Origin: Nonomuraea antri
Lineage (GTDB): Bacteria > Actinomycetota > Actinomycetes > Streptosporangiales > Streptosporangiaceae
Length of the DNA stretch: 57,140 bases
Assembly: GCF_013283785.1 (NCBI RefSeq)
Contig: NZ_JABCPZ010000045.1
Location: forward strand, 1 to 57,140
Direction: 5' to 3'
Every line of letters begins with the position of its first letter. Positions within the stretch are counted from its first letter, which is position 1. Of this stretch, positions 45,868 to 56,229 are shown piece after piece. A program made the position numbers and the translations under genes. The notes beneath the pieces are model-generated. The model saw only the letters and a list, made by a program, of their open reading frames with translations, was not told the DNA's origin and searched no databases.

Positions 45868-45937
45868 CCATTCACGGCTGCTTCCAGCCATTCACCAAAG
45901 GCCCCGGCCCGCACCCACCCCAGCCGCCGGGGCCTGT

Positions 45938-45975
45938 CCCGGGTCGCTGCCGGCCGCCGCCGGCAGCGACCCGGG
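45938..45975. terminator. 17-bp perfect hairpin, bidirectional terminator
   Basis: CCCGGGTCGCTGCCGGC (45938-45954) pairs perfectly with GCCGGCAGCGACCCGGG (45959-45975) around a CGCC loop. It lies 71 nt past the small secreted gene (plus) and 66 nt past the ribF stop (minus), so it can end both transcripts. Confidence 0.8.
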
Positions 45976-46040
45976 CCATCAAGGGCGAGTCCCAGGGGTG
46001 CGCGGTGCAACCGGCCAGCGGTCAGCCGTTCAGGCGGCGG

Positions 46041-47039
46041 TCAGCCGGTGAGGCGGCGGGTGTCCGCGACGTCGGCGTGGATCTGGGCGACCAGCGCCTC
46101 GATCGAGTCGAACCTGGTGTTCCCGCGCAGCCTGGCGGCGAACTCGACCGCCACGTGCGCCCCGTACAGCTCCAGGTCGTCGCGGTCCAGCGCGTACGCC
46201 TCCACCGTCCGCGGCACCCCCTCGAACGTGGGGTTCGTGCCGACGGAGATGGCGGCCGGCCACCGCTCCCCCGCGTACAGCGTGGGCAGGTTCGCGACGG
46301 GCACGCACTCCAGCCAACCGGCGTACACGCCGTCGGCCGGGATCGCGGTGTGCGGGGGCGTCTCGACGTTCGCGGTGGGGAACCCGAGCTGGCGGCCGCG
46401 CTGGTAGCCGCGGACGACCACGCCCTCGACCCGATGCGGACGGCCCAGCGCGGCGGCCGCGCTCTCGACGTCGCCGGCGATCAGGCGGGCGCGGATCAGC
46501 GTGGACGAGACGGGCACGGAAGCGGGCGCGTCAGCCGAACCGGTGCCGTCGGGCGCGTCGCCGGGCAGCGCGGTGAGCAGCGGGACGACCTCGACCGAGA
46601 AGTCGTACTTCTCGCCCAGCGTGCGCAGGGTCTCGACGTCTCCCGCGGCCTGGTGCCCGAACACGAACCCCTCGCCCACCACGACCACCGCGGCCCGCAG
46701 CCGGTCGGCCAGCACGCTCTGGACGAAGTCGGCCGGGCTCATCCGCGACAGCTCCAGCGTGAACTCCACCACCTCCATGGAGTCGGCCCCCAGCTCGGCG
46801 ACCAGCTCGGCCCGCCGCCGCAGGCTGGTGAGCCTGGCCGGGTGCGAGCCGGGCAGCACGACCTCGTCCGGATGCGGCTCGAAGGTCACCGCCACGCTCC
46901 GGTGGCCCCGCTCACGCGCGATCTCCACGGCCCGCTCGATCACCCGCTGGTGCCCGCGGTGGACCCCGTCGTACACGCCGACGGTGACGACAGACCTTTC
47001 CGAACCCTGCACGCTAGGCCCCATTCGCTCGTGCCGCAT
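46041..47039 (-). CDS. ribF: Bifunctional riboflavin kinase / FAD synthetase
   Basis: About 332 residues. The N-terminal FAD synthetase (adenylyltransferase) domain has VGVYDGVHRGHQ, VGEGFVFGH and SSTLIR (the SSTxIR motif). The C-terminal riboflavin kinase domain has GRQLGFPTANV (the GxxxGxPTAN motif) and a PAAISVGTNPTF. It makes FMN and FAD. The exact start is uncertain: an ATG at 47039, one at 47024 and a GTG at 47012 are all in frame, none with a strong ribosome site. Its usual position between truB and rpsO is retained on the truB side, but rpsO is 9 kb away. Confidence 0.93.
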   Translation of the reverse strand: MRHERMGPSVQGSERSVVTVGVYDGVHRGHQRVIERAVEIARERGHRSVAVTFEPHPDEVVLPGSHPARLTSLRRRAELVAELGADSMEVVEFTLELSRMSPADFVQSVLADRLRAAVVVVGEGFVFGHQAAGDVETLRTLGEKYDFSVEVVPLLTALPGDAPDGTGSADAPASVPVSSTLIRARLIAGDVESAAAALGRPHRVEGVVVRGYQRGRQLGFPTANVETPPHTAIPADGVYAGWLECVPVANLPTLYAGERWPAAISVGTNPTFEGVPRTVEAYALDRDDLELYGAHVAVEFAARLRGNTRFDSIEALVAQIHADVADTRRLTG

Positions 47040-47119
47040 CAACCTTGCGGATCAATCCCACCCAAGCCTGCCATGCACCTCCCGCTTCCCTCCAATCGAG
47101 GGGGGTAGCATTCGGCATC

Positions 47120-48136
47120 ATGCCTCGTTACGCGCTTCTGATCCTGCCTGCCTTCAACCGGGTCTACGGCGAGAGCTCCGTCCGGCTGACCCGGGCCGAG
47201 CTGGCCGTCTTCGGCGACCGCGCGCTGCGCACCGCGGTCTCGGAGGTGGCGGAGACCAGGATCGGCGGGCTGCCGTACGTCACGTTCGAGACCGCGGCGC
47301 CGCTGGCGGAGCACGACGTCGCGCTGCTGTCGAACCTGTCGTCGGCGTACGCGTTGTTCGGCGTCGAGGGCGACCTGCTCAGGCCGCTGGCCATGCGGCC
47401 GCTCGACCGGCTGAGCAGCGACCTGATCACCATCCAGAAATACGCCGGCAAGACGAACGAGCACTTCACCAAGCTGCTGCTGAACGTCACCGTGCTGGCC
47501 TCGGACCGGCCGCTCGACTCCAGGGTCGAGGTGTTCGACCCGATGTGCGGCCGCGGCACCAGCCTCAACCAGGCCCTCATGTACGGCTACGACGCCTACG
47601 GCCTCGACGTCGACGGCAAGGACTTCGAGGCGTACACCGGCTTCATCAAGACCTGGCTGAAGAACAAGCGGCTCAAGCACAGTGCGGAGACCGTCCCGGT
47701 GCGGCGGGCGCGTGCGCTGGTGGGGCGGCGGCTGAACGTCACGTTCGCGCTGTCCAAGGAGGCCATGAAAGCGGGCGAGACCCAGCAGCTGGCCATGGTC
47801 AACGCCGACACCCTGCGCAGCAGGGAGTTCTTCAAGCCGCGCTCGTTCGACGTCCTGGTGACCGACGCGCCGTACGGGGTGCAGCACGGCAGCAAGGGCG
47901 GCGGCGGGTTGTCGCGCAGCCCGCTGGAGCTGCTCAGGCAGGCCGTGCCGGGATGGGCGGAGCTGCTGCGGCCGGGTGGCGCGATGGGCATCTCCTGGAA
48001 CACCTATGGCGGCAGCCGCGACGACCTCGGCCAGATCCTCACCGACGCGGGCCTCGACGTCATGAAATATCCGGATTTCGAGCACTGGGTCGACCAGGCC
48101 ATCGTCCGTGACATCCTGGTCGCCCGCAAACCCTGA
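47120..48136 (+). CDS. TRM11/COG1041-like SAM-dependent RNA methyltransferase
   Basis: 338 residues. A SAM-binding loop FDPMCGRGTSLNQAL (about 137-151) and a catalytic DAPYGVQHG (DPPY-like, about 253-261) are seen, with NADTL on strand 4. N-terminal residues 1-120 do not show a clear THUMP domain but precede the methyltransferase as in related tRNA guanine-N2 enzymes. The substrate is thus probably an RNA base, by family resemblance. The ATG at 47120 has no clear ribosome binding site; a TAGCAT 8 nt upstream could mean a leaderless start. It is inserted in the opposite direction between ribF and truB. Confidence 0.72.
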   Translation: MPRYALLILPAFNRVYGESSVRLTRAELAVFGDRALRTAVSEVAETRIGGLPYVTFETAAPLAEHDVALLSNLSSAYALFGVEGDLLRPLAMRPLDRLSSDLITIQKYAGKTNEHFTKLLLNVTVLASDRPLDSRVEVFDPMCGRGTSLNQALMYGYDAYGLDVDGKDFEAYTGFIKTWLKNKRLKHSAETVPVRRARALVGRRLNVTFALSKEAMKAGETQQLAMVNADTLRSREFFKPRSFDVLVTDAPYGVQHGSKGGGGLSRSPLELLRQAVPGWAELLRPGGAMGISWNTYGGSRDDLGQILTDAGLDVMKYPDFEHWVDQAIVRDILVARKP

Positions 48137-48163
48137 CGCCCGCGGCTCTCTCGGGCGACGCTG

Positions 48164-49036
48164 TCAGGAGACGAACACGGCCAGCGGCTTGGCCAGCCGC
48201 CCCTGCTCCTCCACCAGCGCCAGCAACTCGCCCTCGGGCCCGAACACCCCGATCGGCCCCTTCCCGAGCCCGGCCGCGGGCAGCCGCCCGCCGTGCCCGA
48301 TCACCCGGGCCTCCTCGGCGGTGACGTCCCTGCGCGGGAACGCCGCCGACACGGCCTCGCCGATCGGCAGGATCACGCACTCCCCGGCGAGCTGCTCGAT
48401 CGTCCGGGCCAGTGACAGGTCGTACGGCCCCACCCGGGTGCGGCGCAGCGCCGTCAGATGCCCGCCGACGCCGAGCCCGGCGCCCAGGTCGCGGGCCAGC
48501 GAGCGGATGTAGGTCCCGCTGGAGCAGGTGACGACCGCGTCGACGTCGATCACGTCGCCGCCATGGCGCACGTCGAGCACCTCGAACTCGCGCACGGTGA
48601 CCGGCCTGGCCACCAGCTCGACCTCGGTGCCGGCCCGGGCCATCTTGTAGGCCCGCTGCCCGTTCACCTTGATCGCGCTGACCTGCGGCGGCACCTGCAT
48701 GATCGGGCCGGTCAGCGCGGCGACGCCCTTGTGGATCTCGGCCGCGGTGACGCCGGCCGCGGACGCGGTGGCGGTCACCTCGCCCTCGGCGTCGTCGGTG
48801 TTGGTGGTGACGCCCAGCCTGATGGTCGCCGCGTACACCTTCTCGGTCAGCGTCAGGTGCCCGAGCAGCCTGGTCGCCTTCTCCACCCCGATCACCAGCA
48901 CGCCGGTCGCCATCGGGTCGAGCGTGCCCGCGTGCCCGACGCGCCGGGTGCCCGCGATGCGCCGCATCTTGGCGACGACGTCGTGGGAGGTCCACTCGCC
49001 CGGCTTGTCCACGATGATCAAGCCACTCTCGGCCAT
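48164..49036 (-). CDS. truB: tRNA pseudouridine(55) synthase
   Basis: 290 residues. Catalytic motif GHAGTLDPMATGVLVI (about 35-50) with the essential Asp, plus VDKPGEWTSHDVV at the start and a C-terminal PUA-type tail. It makes Psi55 in the T-loop of tRNA. The start at 49036 overlaps the DHH-gene stop by one base (TGATG), so the pair is coupled, as in other actinobacteria. Confidence 0.95.
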   Translation of the reverse strand: MAESGLIIVDKPGEWTSHDVVAKMRRIAGTRRVGHAGTLDPMATGVLVIGVEKATRLLGHLTLTEKVYAATIRLGVTTNTDDAEGEVTATASAAGVTAAEIHKGVAALTGPIMQVPPQVSAIKVNGQRAYKMARAGTEVELVARPVTVREFEVLDVRHGGDVIDVDAVVTCSSGTYIRSLARDLGAGLGVGGHLTALRRTRVGPYDLSLARTIEQLAGECVILPIGEAVSAAFPRRDVTAEEARVIGHGGRLPAAGLGKGPIGVFGPEGELLALVEEQGRLAKPLAVFVS

Positions 49037-50073
49037 CAAGCCTTCCTCAGTTCCGCACGGAATCTGGCCATGGTCTCCTCGACGCTGTCGTACGAGGTGA
49101 ACCCGGCCGCGTTGTGATGACCGCCGCCGCCCAGCGCCGCGCACACCGCGGCCACGTCGACGCCACCCTTCGAGCGGCACGACACCTGCCAGGCGCCCTG
49201 GTCGTCCTCCTTGAGCACCACCGCCACCTCGGCCTCGTCGGCGCGCCTGACGATGTCGATCACGCCTTCGAGCTCGGTGTACGGCAGCCCCTGCGCGGCC
49301 CGGTCGACCCTGGTGACGTACGTCCAGACCAGCCGGTCGTCCAGCACCACCCGGTCCAGGGCGGCCGCCAGCACCTTCAGGTAGCCGAACGGCGAGCGGT
49401 CCCACAGCTCCCGGGCGATCTCCTCGACGTGCAGCCCGGTGGCCACCAGCCGGGCCGCCATCCGGTGCACGGCCGGGGTGGTCGAGGAGTACCTGAACGA
49501 CCCGGTGTCGGTGACCAGGCCGGCGTACAGGCAGGTGGCGATGTCGCGGTCGAGCGTGCCGCCGAGCCGGTAGACCAGCTCCTCGGCCAGCATCGCGGTG
49601 GCCGCTGCCCGCGGGTCGATCAGCCGGACCGTGCCGAACCCGACGTTGGACGGATGGTGGTCGACCACGATGACCTCGCGGGCCGCCTCGGCGCTCGGCC
49701 GCAGCAGCCCCAGCCGCTCCGACATCGAGGAGTCGAACGCGATCAGCACGCCGGGCTCGGCGGGGAACTCCGCGGGCGGCACCAGCAGGTCCTGGCCGGG
49801 CAGGAACCGCAGCAGGCGCGGCACCTCGAAGACCACGTCGCCGAAGGAGGCCACGACGCGCTTGCCCTGCGACCGCAGCGCGAAGCCGACGGCCAGCATG
49901 GAGCCGAGCGCGTCGCCGTCGGGCGCGACGTGACAGGCCAGCGCGATCTCGTCGGCCCCGCCGATCAGGTCGAGCGCCCGGCGCCACGCGGACTCGGGCA
50001 CGGCGCACGGGTCCTGGCCGTCCTGCCCGGGGCGGGACGGCCGCTCGGTCCTGTCGCGCACGTCGGGCGTCAC
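49036..50073 (-). CDS. DHH family phosphoesterase (NrnA-like oligoribonuclease/pAp phosphatase)
   Basis: 345 residues. DHH motif: VVDHHPSN (about 107-114), preceded by [12 protein letters not shown] with the first Asp/His metal ligands. The DHHA1 domain ends with [12 protein letters not shown], binding nucleotide. These enzymes degrade nanoRNA and 3',5'-pAp, or in actinobacteria hydrolyse c-di-AMP/pApA. The GTG start overlaps the rbfA stop (GTGA), and the stop overlaps truB. Confidence 0.92.
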   Translation of the reverse strand: MTPDVRDRTERPSRPGQDGQDPCAVPESAWRRALDLIGGADEIALACHVAPDGDALGSMLAVGFALRSQGKRVVASFGDVVFEVPRLLRFLPGQDLLVPPAEFPAEPGVLIAFDSSMSERLGLLRPSAEAAREVIVVDHHPSNVGFGTVRLIDPRAAATAMLAEELVYRLGGTLDRDIATCLYAGLVTDTGSFRYSSTTPAVHRMAARLVATGLHVEEIARELWDRSPFGYLKVLAAALDRVVLDDRLVWTYVTRVDRAAQGLPYTELEGVIDIVRRADEAEVAVVLKEDDQGAWQVSCRSKGGVDVAAVCAALGGGGHHNAAGFTSYDSVEETMARFRAELRKA

Positions 50074-50519
50074 GGCGCCGCGGGCCCCTCGTCCTCGTCC
50101 TCGTCGGGCTTCTTGTACGGGTCGGCCTCGCCGGCGTAGGACGCCGTCTCGGCCTGGCGCGCCACCTCGGCGTCGCGCGCCCTGGCCACGTTGATCAGGT
50201 CGTCGAGCTGACGAGCGCTGTCGGGCAGCGGGTCGTGCTTGAAGGTCAGGTTCGGAGTGAAGCGCACTCCGGTCTGCTTGCCCACCTCGGAGCGAATGAT
50301 GCCCTTGGCGCTCTCCAGAGCGGCGGCGCTGTCGGCCCGCTCGGCGTCGGAGCCGAACACCGTGTAGAACACCGTGGCCTCGCGCAGGTCGGCGGTGATG
50401 CGCGTGTCGGTCACGGTGACGAAGCCCAGGCGCGGGTCCTTGATCCGGCGCTCCAGCATCTCGGCGACGATCTGCTGGATGCGGTCCGCGAGCTTGCGCG
50501 CTCGTGCTGCATCCACCAT
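50070..50519 (-). CDS. rbfA: 30S ribosome-binding factor
   Basis: 149 residues. The KH-like fold is visible: [17 protein letters not shown] at the start, [15 protein letters not shown], and [17 protein letters not shown] in the C-terminal part. It binds 17S/16S precursor RNA in 30S assembly. The acidic tail [12 protein letters not shown] is common in actinobacterial homologues. The stop overlaps the DHH gene by 4 nt. It lies 40 bp after the DUF503 gene. Confidence 0.94.
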   Translation of the reverse strand: MVDAARARKLADRIQQIVAEMLERRIKDPRLGFVTVTDTRITADLREATVFYTVFGSDAERADSAAALESAKGIIRSEVGKQTGVRFTPNLTFKHDPLPDSARQLDDLINVARARDAEVARQAETASYAGEADPYKKPDEDEDEGPAAP

Positions 50520-50559
50520 GTTCGCTCCCCCTCCCGCACGACGCGGTCGTGCAGTTCGT

Positions 50560-50856
50560 TCAGTCTTCGTCGTTGTAGAGGCGCTGCCTGGCGGACAGCA
50601 ACTCGATTTCGGGGCGGAAGGCCACCATGCGTTCGCAGGCGTCCATCACCTCTTTGCAGTTACCCGCGGAGGCGGAGACGACCGCGACGCCTACCTCGGC
50701 CCTGCGATGCAGGTCGAGATGGCCGGTCTCAGCGACGGCGATGCTGGGGTAACGCCGTTGCAGCTCGGCGACCAGGGGTCGCATGACGGATCGCTTCTGC
50801 TTCAGCGATCGCACGTCGCCGAGCAGGATGTCCAGGGTCAAAGCACCCACATACAT
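50560..50856 (-). CDS. DUF503 family protein (YlxP-like)
   Basis: 98 residues beginning [27 protein letters not shown], typical of the YlxP/DUF503 family encoded between infB and rbfA, followed by [28 protein letters not shown]. Function is not established; its constant neighbourhood suggests ribosome assembly. An upstream in-frame start at 50895 lacks family similarity. A hairpin terminator separates it from infB. Confidence 0.9.
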   Translation of the reverse strand: MYVGALTLDILLGDVRSLKQKRSVMRPLVAELQRRYPSIAVAETGHLDLHRRAEVGVAVVSASAGNCKEVMDACERMVAFRPEIELLSARQRLYNDED

Positions 50857-50937
50857 CGTTGGCAACCACCGCTTGCACTGGTGTGTCAGACGCACGCCGC
50901 GCCTGCTGCGGTGGAGACCAGGCCCGGGCGTGCGAGA

Positions 50938-50966
50938 GGCGCCCGGCGGAGGTTCCGCCGGGCGCC
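50938..50966 (-). terminator. Terminator hairpin downstream of infB
   Basis: 13-bp perfect arms GGCGCCCGGCGGA (50938-50950) and TCCGCCGGGCGCC (50954-50966) with a 3-nt loop, 11 nt past the infB stop on the minus strand. It implies that DUF503 and later genes need readthrough or their own promoter. Confidence 0.75.
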
Positions 50967-50976
50967 CGGCCGCGCA

Positions 50977-53900
50977 TTACGCGCGCGGCTTCTCCCGCAT
51001 CTCGAACGTCTCGATGACGTCGTCGATCCTGATGTCGTTGTAACCGACACCGATACCGCACTCGAAGCCCTCGCGGACCTCGGTCGCGTCATCCTTGAAC
51101 CGGCGCAGCGACGAGACGGTCAGGTTGTCGGCGATGACGACGCCATCGCGGATCACCCTGGCCTTGCTGTTGCGGACGATCACGCCGGAGCGGACCAGCG
51201 AACCGGCGACGTTGCCGATCTTCGGCACCTTGAAGACCTCGCGGACTTCGGCCGTGCCCATCTGGACCTCTTCGAACTCGGGCTTGAGCATGCCCTTGAG
51301 CGCCGCTTCGATCTCCTCGATCGCCTGGTAGATGACCGAGTAGTAGCGGATGTCGACGCCCTCGCGCTCGGCCAGGTCGCGCGCCCGAGGCTCGGGGCGG
51401 ACGTTGAAGCCGATGATGACCGCGTTGTCGTCGGCGACGGCCAGGTTGACGTCGTACTCGGTGATGGCGCCGACCGCGCGGTGCAGGACACGGAGCCTGA
51501 CCTCGTCGCCGACGTCGATCTTGAGCAGGGCGTCTTCCAGGGCCTCCACCGAACCGGACACGTCACCCTTGATGATGAGCTTGAGCTCGTCGACGCGACC
51601 CTTCTCAAGGTCGCTGAACAGCTCTTCGAGGGTGCGGCGACGGCTCGACTTCGCCATGTCGGCGCTGCGCTTGCGCGCCGCGCGCTGCTGGGCGATCTGC
51701 CTGGCCATCCGGTCGTCGGTGACGACGATGAAGTTGTCACCGGCGCTCGGCACCGCGGTCAGACCCATCACCAGGACCGGACGCGACGGCGTGGCCTCCT
51801 CGACCGGCTCGCCGTTGTCGTCGAGCATCGCGCGGACGCGGCCGAAGGCCTCGCCACACACGATCGAGTCGCCGACGCGCAGCGTGCCGCGCTGGACCAG
51901 GACGGTCGCGACGGGGCCGCGGCCCTTGTCGAGGTGCGCCTCGATCGCGATGCCCTGGGCGTCCATCGTCGGGTTGGCCCGCAGGTCGAGCTCGGCGTCG
52001 GCGGTCAGCAGGATGGCCTCGAGCAGTGCGTCGATGCCGGTGCCGTTCTTCGCCGAGATGTCGACGAACAGCGTCGAGCCGCCGTACTCCTCGGCCACCA
52101 GGCCGTACTCGGTGAGCTGGGCACGGACCTTGTTCGGGTCTGCGCCCTCCTTGTCGACCTTGTTGACCGCGACCACGATCGGCACGTCGGCCGCCTGGGC
52201 GTGGTTGAGCGCCTCGATCGTCTGCGGCTTCACGCCGTCGTCGGCCGCGACCACCAGCACCGCGATGTCCGTGGACTTCGCGCCACGGGCACGCATGGCG
52301 GTGAACGCCTCGTGACCCGGGGTGTCGATGAAGGTGATCTTCCGGTCTTCGCCCTCGTGCTCGGCGGAGACCTGGTAGGCGCCGATGTGCTGGGTGATGC
52401 CGCCGGCCTCCCGCGCGACCACGTTGGTCTTGCGGATGGCGTCGAGCAGCTTCGTCTTACCGTGGTCGACGTGACCCATGACGGTCACGACCGGCGGACG
52501 CGCGGCCAGGTCGGCCTCGTCGCCCTCGTCCTCGCCGAACTCGATGTCGAAGGCCTCGAGAAGCTCGCGGTCCTCCTCCTCCGGGCTGACGACCTGGATG
52601 TTGTAGTCGAGCTCCTGGCCCAGGAGCTGCAGCGTCTCCTCGTTGACCGACTGGGTCGCGGTCACCATCTCGCCCAGGTGCAGCATGATCTGCACGAGCG
52701 AGGCGGGGTTCGCGCCGATGCGGTCGGCGAAGTCGGACAGCGAAGCGCCGCGCGGCAGCCTGATCGTCGCGCCGTTGCCGCGCGCGACCTGCACACCGCC
52801 GATCGCCGGAGCCGACATGTTGTCGAACTCCTGGCGCCTCTGACGCTTGGACTTGCGGCCACGAGCGGGACGGCCACCGGGACGACCGAAGGCGCCCGCC
52901 GTGCCGCCACCGCGACCACGGCCACCGCCGCCGGGACGGCCGCCGAACCCACCGCCGCCGCCACCGGGACCACCGGTGCCGGTACGCGTGCCCGCGCCGC
53001 CGCCACCACCGGGACGACCGGCGAAACCGCCGCCGCCACCAGGACGACCGCCACCGCCGCCACCGGGACGGCCACCGCCGCCACCGGGACGACCGCCGCC
53101 GCCACCGCCACCGGGACGGCCACCGCCGCCACCGGGACCGGCAGGACGACCCTGCGGCATCATCATCGGGTTCGGCCGCGGCCCACCGGGACGCGGACCA
53201 CCGGCGCCGGGACCGGGACGCGGACCCGCCGCACCGGGCGGACCAGGACGCGGGCCGGGAGTCGGCCTGCCCTCGCCGCCACCGCCACGACCCTGCGGCG
53301 GACGCGGGATCGCACCGTCACGCGGCGGACCCTCGCGACGCTCACGGCCGGGACCGCCGCCTTCGCCGCGCGGGCCACCGGGCCGCGGCGGACGGGACTG
53401 CTGACCCATGCCACTGGCCGTGGAAGAGAACGGGTTGTTGCCCGGACGCGGGCCACGGGGACCCGGCTTGGGGCCGGGACCGGGACGCGGGCCGCCACCG
53501 GAAGGCGCGCCGGGACGCGGCGCCTGAGCACCGCCACCGCCGCCACCGGGACGCTCGCGATCGCGATCGCGGTCGCCACCCGGACGAGGCGCGGGACCCG
53601 GCTTGGGGCCGGGACGGGCCGCGGGACCGGGCTTGGGACCCGGGGTCGGACGCGCGCCGGTCTCGAAACGCGCCTGCGGCGCGCTCGGCGGCGGGGTCTC
53701 ACCGCGCGCCGCTTCCGGCTGCTGGTGAGGCATGGGCACCGGCGGACGCGGCTGACCGCCGCCCGCGGGCCCAGGACGCGGACCGGGCCTGGGGCCCGGA
53801 CGCGGAGCAGGTTGAGCAGGCGCCTCGGGGGCGCCGTTGCCGGCCTGGCCTTCGGCCGGCCGGGGAGCAGCCCTGGGCGGCTGCGGCTTGTTGGACGGCT

Positions 53901-54087
53901 GACCGCCGCCTCTTGAGGGCCCACCCTTCGATGCGCCCAACGCTTCGGTGAGCCGACGGACCACCGGCGCCTCGATGGTGGAGGACGCCGAACGGACGAA
54001 CTCCCCCATCTCTTGGAGCTTGGCCATGACGACCTTGCTCTCTACGCCGAACTCCTTAGCGAGCTCGTATACCCGGACCTTCGCCAC
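50977..54087 (-). CDS. infB: Translation initiation factor IF-2
   Basis: 1036 residues. An IF2-N start ([29 protein letters not shown]) is followed by a very long low-complexity Pro/Gly/Arg linker (about 55-410), then a second IF2-N helix (about 430-510) and the GTPase domain with [14 protein letters not shown] (G1), DTPGHEAF (G3) and NKVDKEG (G4). C-terminal domains C1/C2 end MREKPRA. It positions initiator tRNA on the 30S. The GTG start at 54087 has GGGAG upstream. The linker is highly repetitive in DNA, see the repeat entry. Confidence 0.96.
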   Translation of the reverse strand: MAKVRVYELAKEFGVESKVVMAKLQEMGEFVRSASSTIEAPVVRRLTEALGASKGGPSRGGGQPSNKPQPPRAAPRPAEGQAGNGAPEAPAQPAPRPGPRPGPRPGPAGGGQPRPPVPMPHQQPEAARGETPPPSAPQARFETGARPTPGPKPGPAARPGPKPGPAPRPGGDRDRDRERPGGGGGGAQAPRPGAPSGGGPRPGPGPKPGPRGPRPGNNPFSSTASGMGQQSRPPRPGGPRGEGGGPGRERREGPPRDGAIPRPPQGRGGGGEGRPTPGPRPGPPGAAGPRPGPGAGGPRPGGPRPNPMMMPQGRPAGPGGGGGRPGGGGGGGRPGGGGGRPGGGGGGRPGGGGGFAGRPGGGGGAGTRTGTGGPGGGGGGFGGRPGGGGRGRGGGTAGAFGRPGGRPARGRKSKRQRRQEFDNMSAPAIGGVQVARGNGATIRLPRGASLSDFADRIGANPASLVQIMLHLGEMVTATQSVNEETLQLLGQELDYNIQVVSPEEEDRELLEAFDIEFGEDEGDEADLAARPPVVTVMGHVDHGKTKLLDAIRKTNVVAREAGGITQHIGAYQVSAEHEGEDRKITFIDTPGHEAFTAMRARGAKSTDIAVLVVAADDGVKPQTIEALNHAQAADVPIVVAVNKVDKEGADPNKVRAQLTEYGLVAEEYGGSTLFVDISAKNGTGIDALLEAILLTADAELDLRANPTMDAQGIAIEAHLDKGRGPVATVLVQRGTLRVGDSIVCGEAFGRVRAMLDDNGEPVEEATPSRPVLVMGLTAVPSAGDNFIVVTDDRMARQIAQQRAARKRSADMAKSSRRRTLEELFSDLEKGRVDELKLIIKGDVSGSVEALEDALLKIDVGDEVRLRVLHRAVGAITEYDVNLAVADDNAVIIGFNVRPEPRARDLAEREGVDIRYYSVIYQAIEEIEAALKGMLKPEFEEVQMGTAEVREVFKVPKIGNVAGSLVRSGVIVRNSKARVIRDGVVIADNLTVSSLRRFKDDATEVREGFECGIGVGYNDIRIDDVIETFEMREKPRA
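52890..53180. repeat. infB: Degenerate G/P-codon repeats in the infB linker
   Basis: Short units such as CCGCCGCCACCGGGACGACCG recur every 15-30 bp on the plus strand, encoding repeating Gly-rich Arg-Pro-Gly-Gly blocks in IF-2. Such repeats are prone to slippage and length change. Confidence 0.7.
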
Positions 54088-54212
54088 TGCACTCCCTTAC
54101 TCGGCCCGGGAGGCTGGCTGTGCCGTCCGGACCGTCGTTACCTTGACGTCTTCATCGCCGCGTGCTCATCAGGCGCTCATAGCAATCTGACTCCGCCCAT
54201 CAACTCGGCGTC

Positions 54213-54512
54213 CTACATGACATTTCGTGGTTCTCCTTCCAGGTGCGCCCGCACGCGCGAGACGTCAAGCGCCCCCTGCACGCGGAACGCGCGCGGAAAC
54301 GCTCGGCGACGCTCGGCAAGCTCCAGACAGCTCAAGGACGGATGCAGCGATGCACCCCGGCCGGAAAGCCGTCCTCGCAGGTCAGGGACCACTTGGCCCT
54401 CGACCTGCACCAGGCGGAGCAGCTCGGACTTAGCCGTGCGAACCCTGCAGCCCACACAGGTGCGCTGTGGGGCCGCGTGGCCACCATATTCCAGCTTACC
54501 GTGTTGACGCAT
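54213..54512 (-). CDS. ylxR: YlxR (DUF448) family RNA-binding-like protein
   Basis: 99 residues with the YlxR signature [19 protein letters not shown] (about 17-35), [20 protein letters not shown] and a basic patch. Proteins of this family have a possible RNA-binding surface. The only in-frame start near the fold is ATG 54512, which lies 17 nt inside nusA, so translation is coupled. It sits between nusA and infB as in most Gram-positives. Confidence 0.92.
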   Translation of the reverse strand: MRQHGKLEYGGHAAPQRTCVGCRVRTAKSELLRLVQVEGQVVPDLRGRLSGRGASLHPSLSCLELAERRRAFPRAFRVQGALDVSRVRAHLEGEPRNVM

Positions 54513-55500
54513 CTACGGAACCGGCGGCATCCTCGGCCTGGGTGTCAGGACGGATGTCGATCCGCCACCCGGTGAGCCGGGCGGCGAGCCGGGCATTCTG
54601 CCCTTCCTTCCCGATCGCCAGTGAAAGCTGGTAGTCAGGAACCGTGACCCGGGCGACGCGCCCGTCGAGATCGAGAACCTCGACGTTGGAAACGCGGGCC
54701 GGGGACAACGCATTCCCGACGAACTCGGCCGGATCTTCCGACCAGTCGATGATGTCGATCTTCTCGCCGTGCAGCTCGGTCATCACGTTGCGCACCCGCG
54801 AGCCCATCGGGCCGATGCACGCGCCCTTGGCGTTGACGCCCGGCTTGCGCGACCTGACCGCGATCTTCGTGCGGTGGCCGGCCTCGCGCGCGACGGCGGC
54901 GATCTCCACCGTGCCGTCGACGATCTCCGGAACCTCCAGCGCGAACAGCTTCTTGACCAGGCCGGGATGCGTGCGCGACAGCGAGACCGACGGGCCCTTG
55001 TGGCCCTTCTTCACCTGCACCACGTACGCCTTGATGCGCTCGCCGTGCACGTATTCCTCGCCCGGCACCTGCTCGGCGTGCAGCAGCACGGCCTCGATCT
55101 TGCCGAGGTCGACCAGCACCACCCGCGGGTCCTTGCCCTGCTGGATCACGCCGGAGACCAGCTCGCCCTCGCGGCTGGCGAACTCGCCGAAGTTGATCTC
55201 GTCTTCAGCGTCGCGGAGCTGCTGCAGGATGACCTGCTTGGCGGTGGTCGCCGCGATCCTGCTGAAGTTGCCAGGCGTGTCGTCGAACTCCCTGACGACG
55301 TCGCCCTCCTCGTCGAGCTCGGCAGCCCAGATCGTCACGTGACCGCTGGCGCGGTCGAGCTCGGCGCGCGCCTTGGACGCGGCGCCCTCGGTGCGGAAGT
55401 AGGCGATCAGCAGCGCGTCCTCGATCGCCTTGACGACCAGGTCGAAGGAGATGTCCTTCTCCCGCTCCAGGCTGCGCAGGACGCTCATGTCGATGTCCAC
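54496..55500 (-). CDS. nusA: Transcription termination/antitermination factor NusA
   Basis: 334 residues: N-terminal RNAP-binding domain (about 1-110), S1 domain ([28 protein letters not shown] near 115-140) and two KH domains with [23 protein letters not shown]. The acidic C-terminal repeats found in proteobacteria are absent, typical of actinobacteria. It modulates pausing, termination and antitermination. GTG 55500 has GGGGGAG upstream. The end overlaps ylxR by 17 nt. Confidence 0.96.
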   Translation of the reverse strand: MDIDMSVLRSLEREKDISFDLVVKAIEDALLIAYFRTEGAASKARAELDRASGHVTIWAAELDEEGDVVREFDDTPGNFSRIAATTAKQVILQQLRDAEDEINFGEFASREGELVSGVIQQGKDPRVVLVDLGKIEAVLLHAEQVPGEEYVHGERIKAYVVQVKKGHKGPSVSLSRTHPGLVKKLFALEVPEIVDGTVEIAAVAREAGHRTKIAVRSRKPGVNAKGACIGPMGSRVRNVMTELHGEKIDIIDWSEDPAEFVGNALSPARVSNVEVLDLDGRVARVTVPDYQLSLAIGKEGQNARLAARLTGWRIDIRPDTQAEDAAGSVDASTR

Positions 55501-55511
55501 GAGGCTCCCCC

Positions 55512-56009
55512 TTAGCCTTCGTCGCCGTCGACGTCGTCTTCGTCTTCGTCGAAGCGGCGGAACTCCACCTGCACCCGTCCCCGGGTCAGGTCCTGATAGT
55601 CGAGCCTTCTGGCGGCTCCTGCGACGTCGAGGTCGACGCCGTTCTCGTCCGCGGCGAGGATCCTGCCCTCGACCACGGAGCCGTCTCTCATCTCCGCCTT
55701 CACCAGCCGCTTGGCCGCGCGGCGCCAGTGGCGCGGCTCGGTCAGCGGGCGATCGACGCCGGGAGAGGAGACCTCCAGCGTGTAGGCCTGGGTGCCCATC
55801 GAGTCGTCGTCGTCGAGCGCGGCGGACACGGCCTGGCTCACGTCGGCCACGTCATCGAGGCTCACGCCGCCGTCGCGGTCGACGATCACGCGCAGCAACC
55901 GTCTCTTGCCCGCCTGGGTGACCGTGATGTCCTCCAGGTCGAGGCCCTCCGCGGCGACCACGGGCTCAAGGAGCTTCATCAGGTGGTCGCGGGGTGATGC
56001 GCTGCCCAT
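55512..56009 (-). CDS. rimP: Ribosome maturation factor RimP
   Basis: 165 residues. RimP motifs: [37 protein letters not shown], and [20 protein letters not shown] (the SSPGxxRPL motif, about 95-115). The C-terminal SH3-like domain is followed by an acidic tail. It assists 30S assembly. ATG 56009 was chosen over one at 56030 because GGAGG lies 5 nt before it. First gene of the nusA-infB unit; the 220-bp gap upstream holds the divergent promoters. Confidence 0.95.
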   Translation of the reverse strand: MGSASPRDHLMKLLEPVVAAEGLDLEDITVTQAGKRRLLRVIVDRDGGVSLDDVADVSQAVSAALDDDDSMGTQAYTLEVSSPGVDRPLTEPRHWRRAAKRLVKAEMRDGSVVEGRILAADENGVDLDVAGAARRLDYQDLTRGRVQVEFRRFDEDEDDVDGDEG

Positions 56010-56229
56010 CTCGACCTCCCCTATTGTCAAGTCTCAGCCGGGCGGACCTCGCCTCAGGCTCTCCGTCGTCTGGCCGCGCAGCCAGCGACGACAGTTGACA
56101 CCCTATCTGTACGGGGGCACAGAAAGAGCGCCACTCGACGCGGTCGGGTGGCGCGGCGCATGACGGCGACGGCGGGCACGAGCCCGTACGATGCTATCTG
56201 CGTACCGTAGTCACTGGAGGTCCCTGCCC

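Noticed and set aside
50374..53916. Plus-strand open frame of 1180 codons antisense to infB and rbfA
   Set aside because: It is a shadow of the GC-rich infB linker and GTPase region; the product is Ala/Thr/Arg repeats with no ribosome site.
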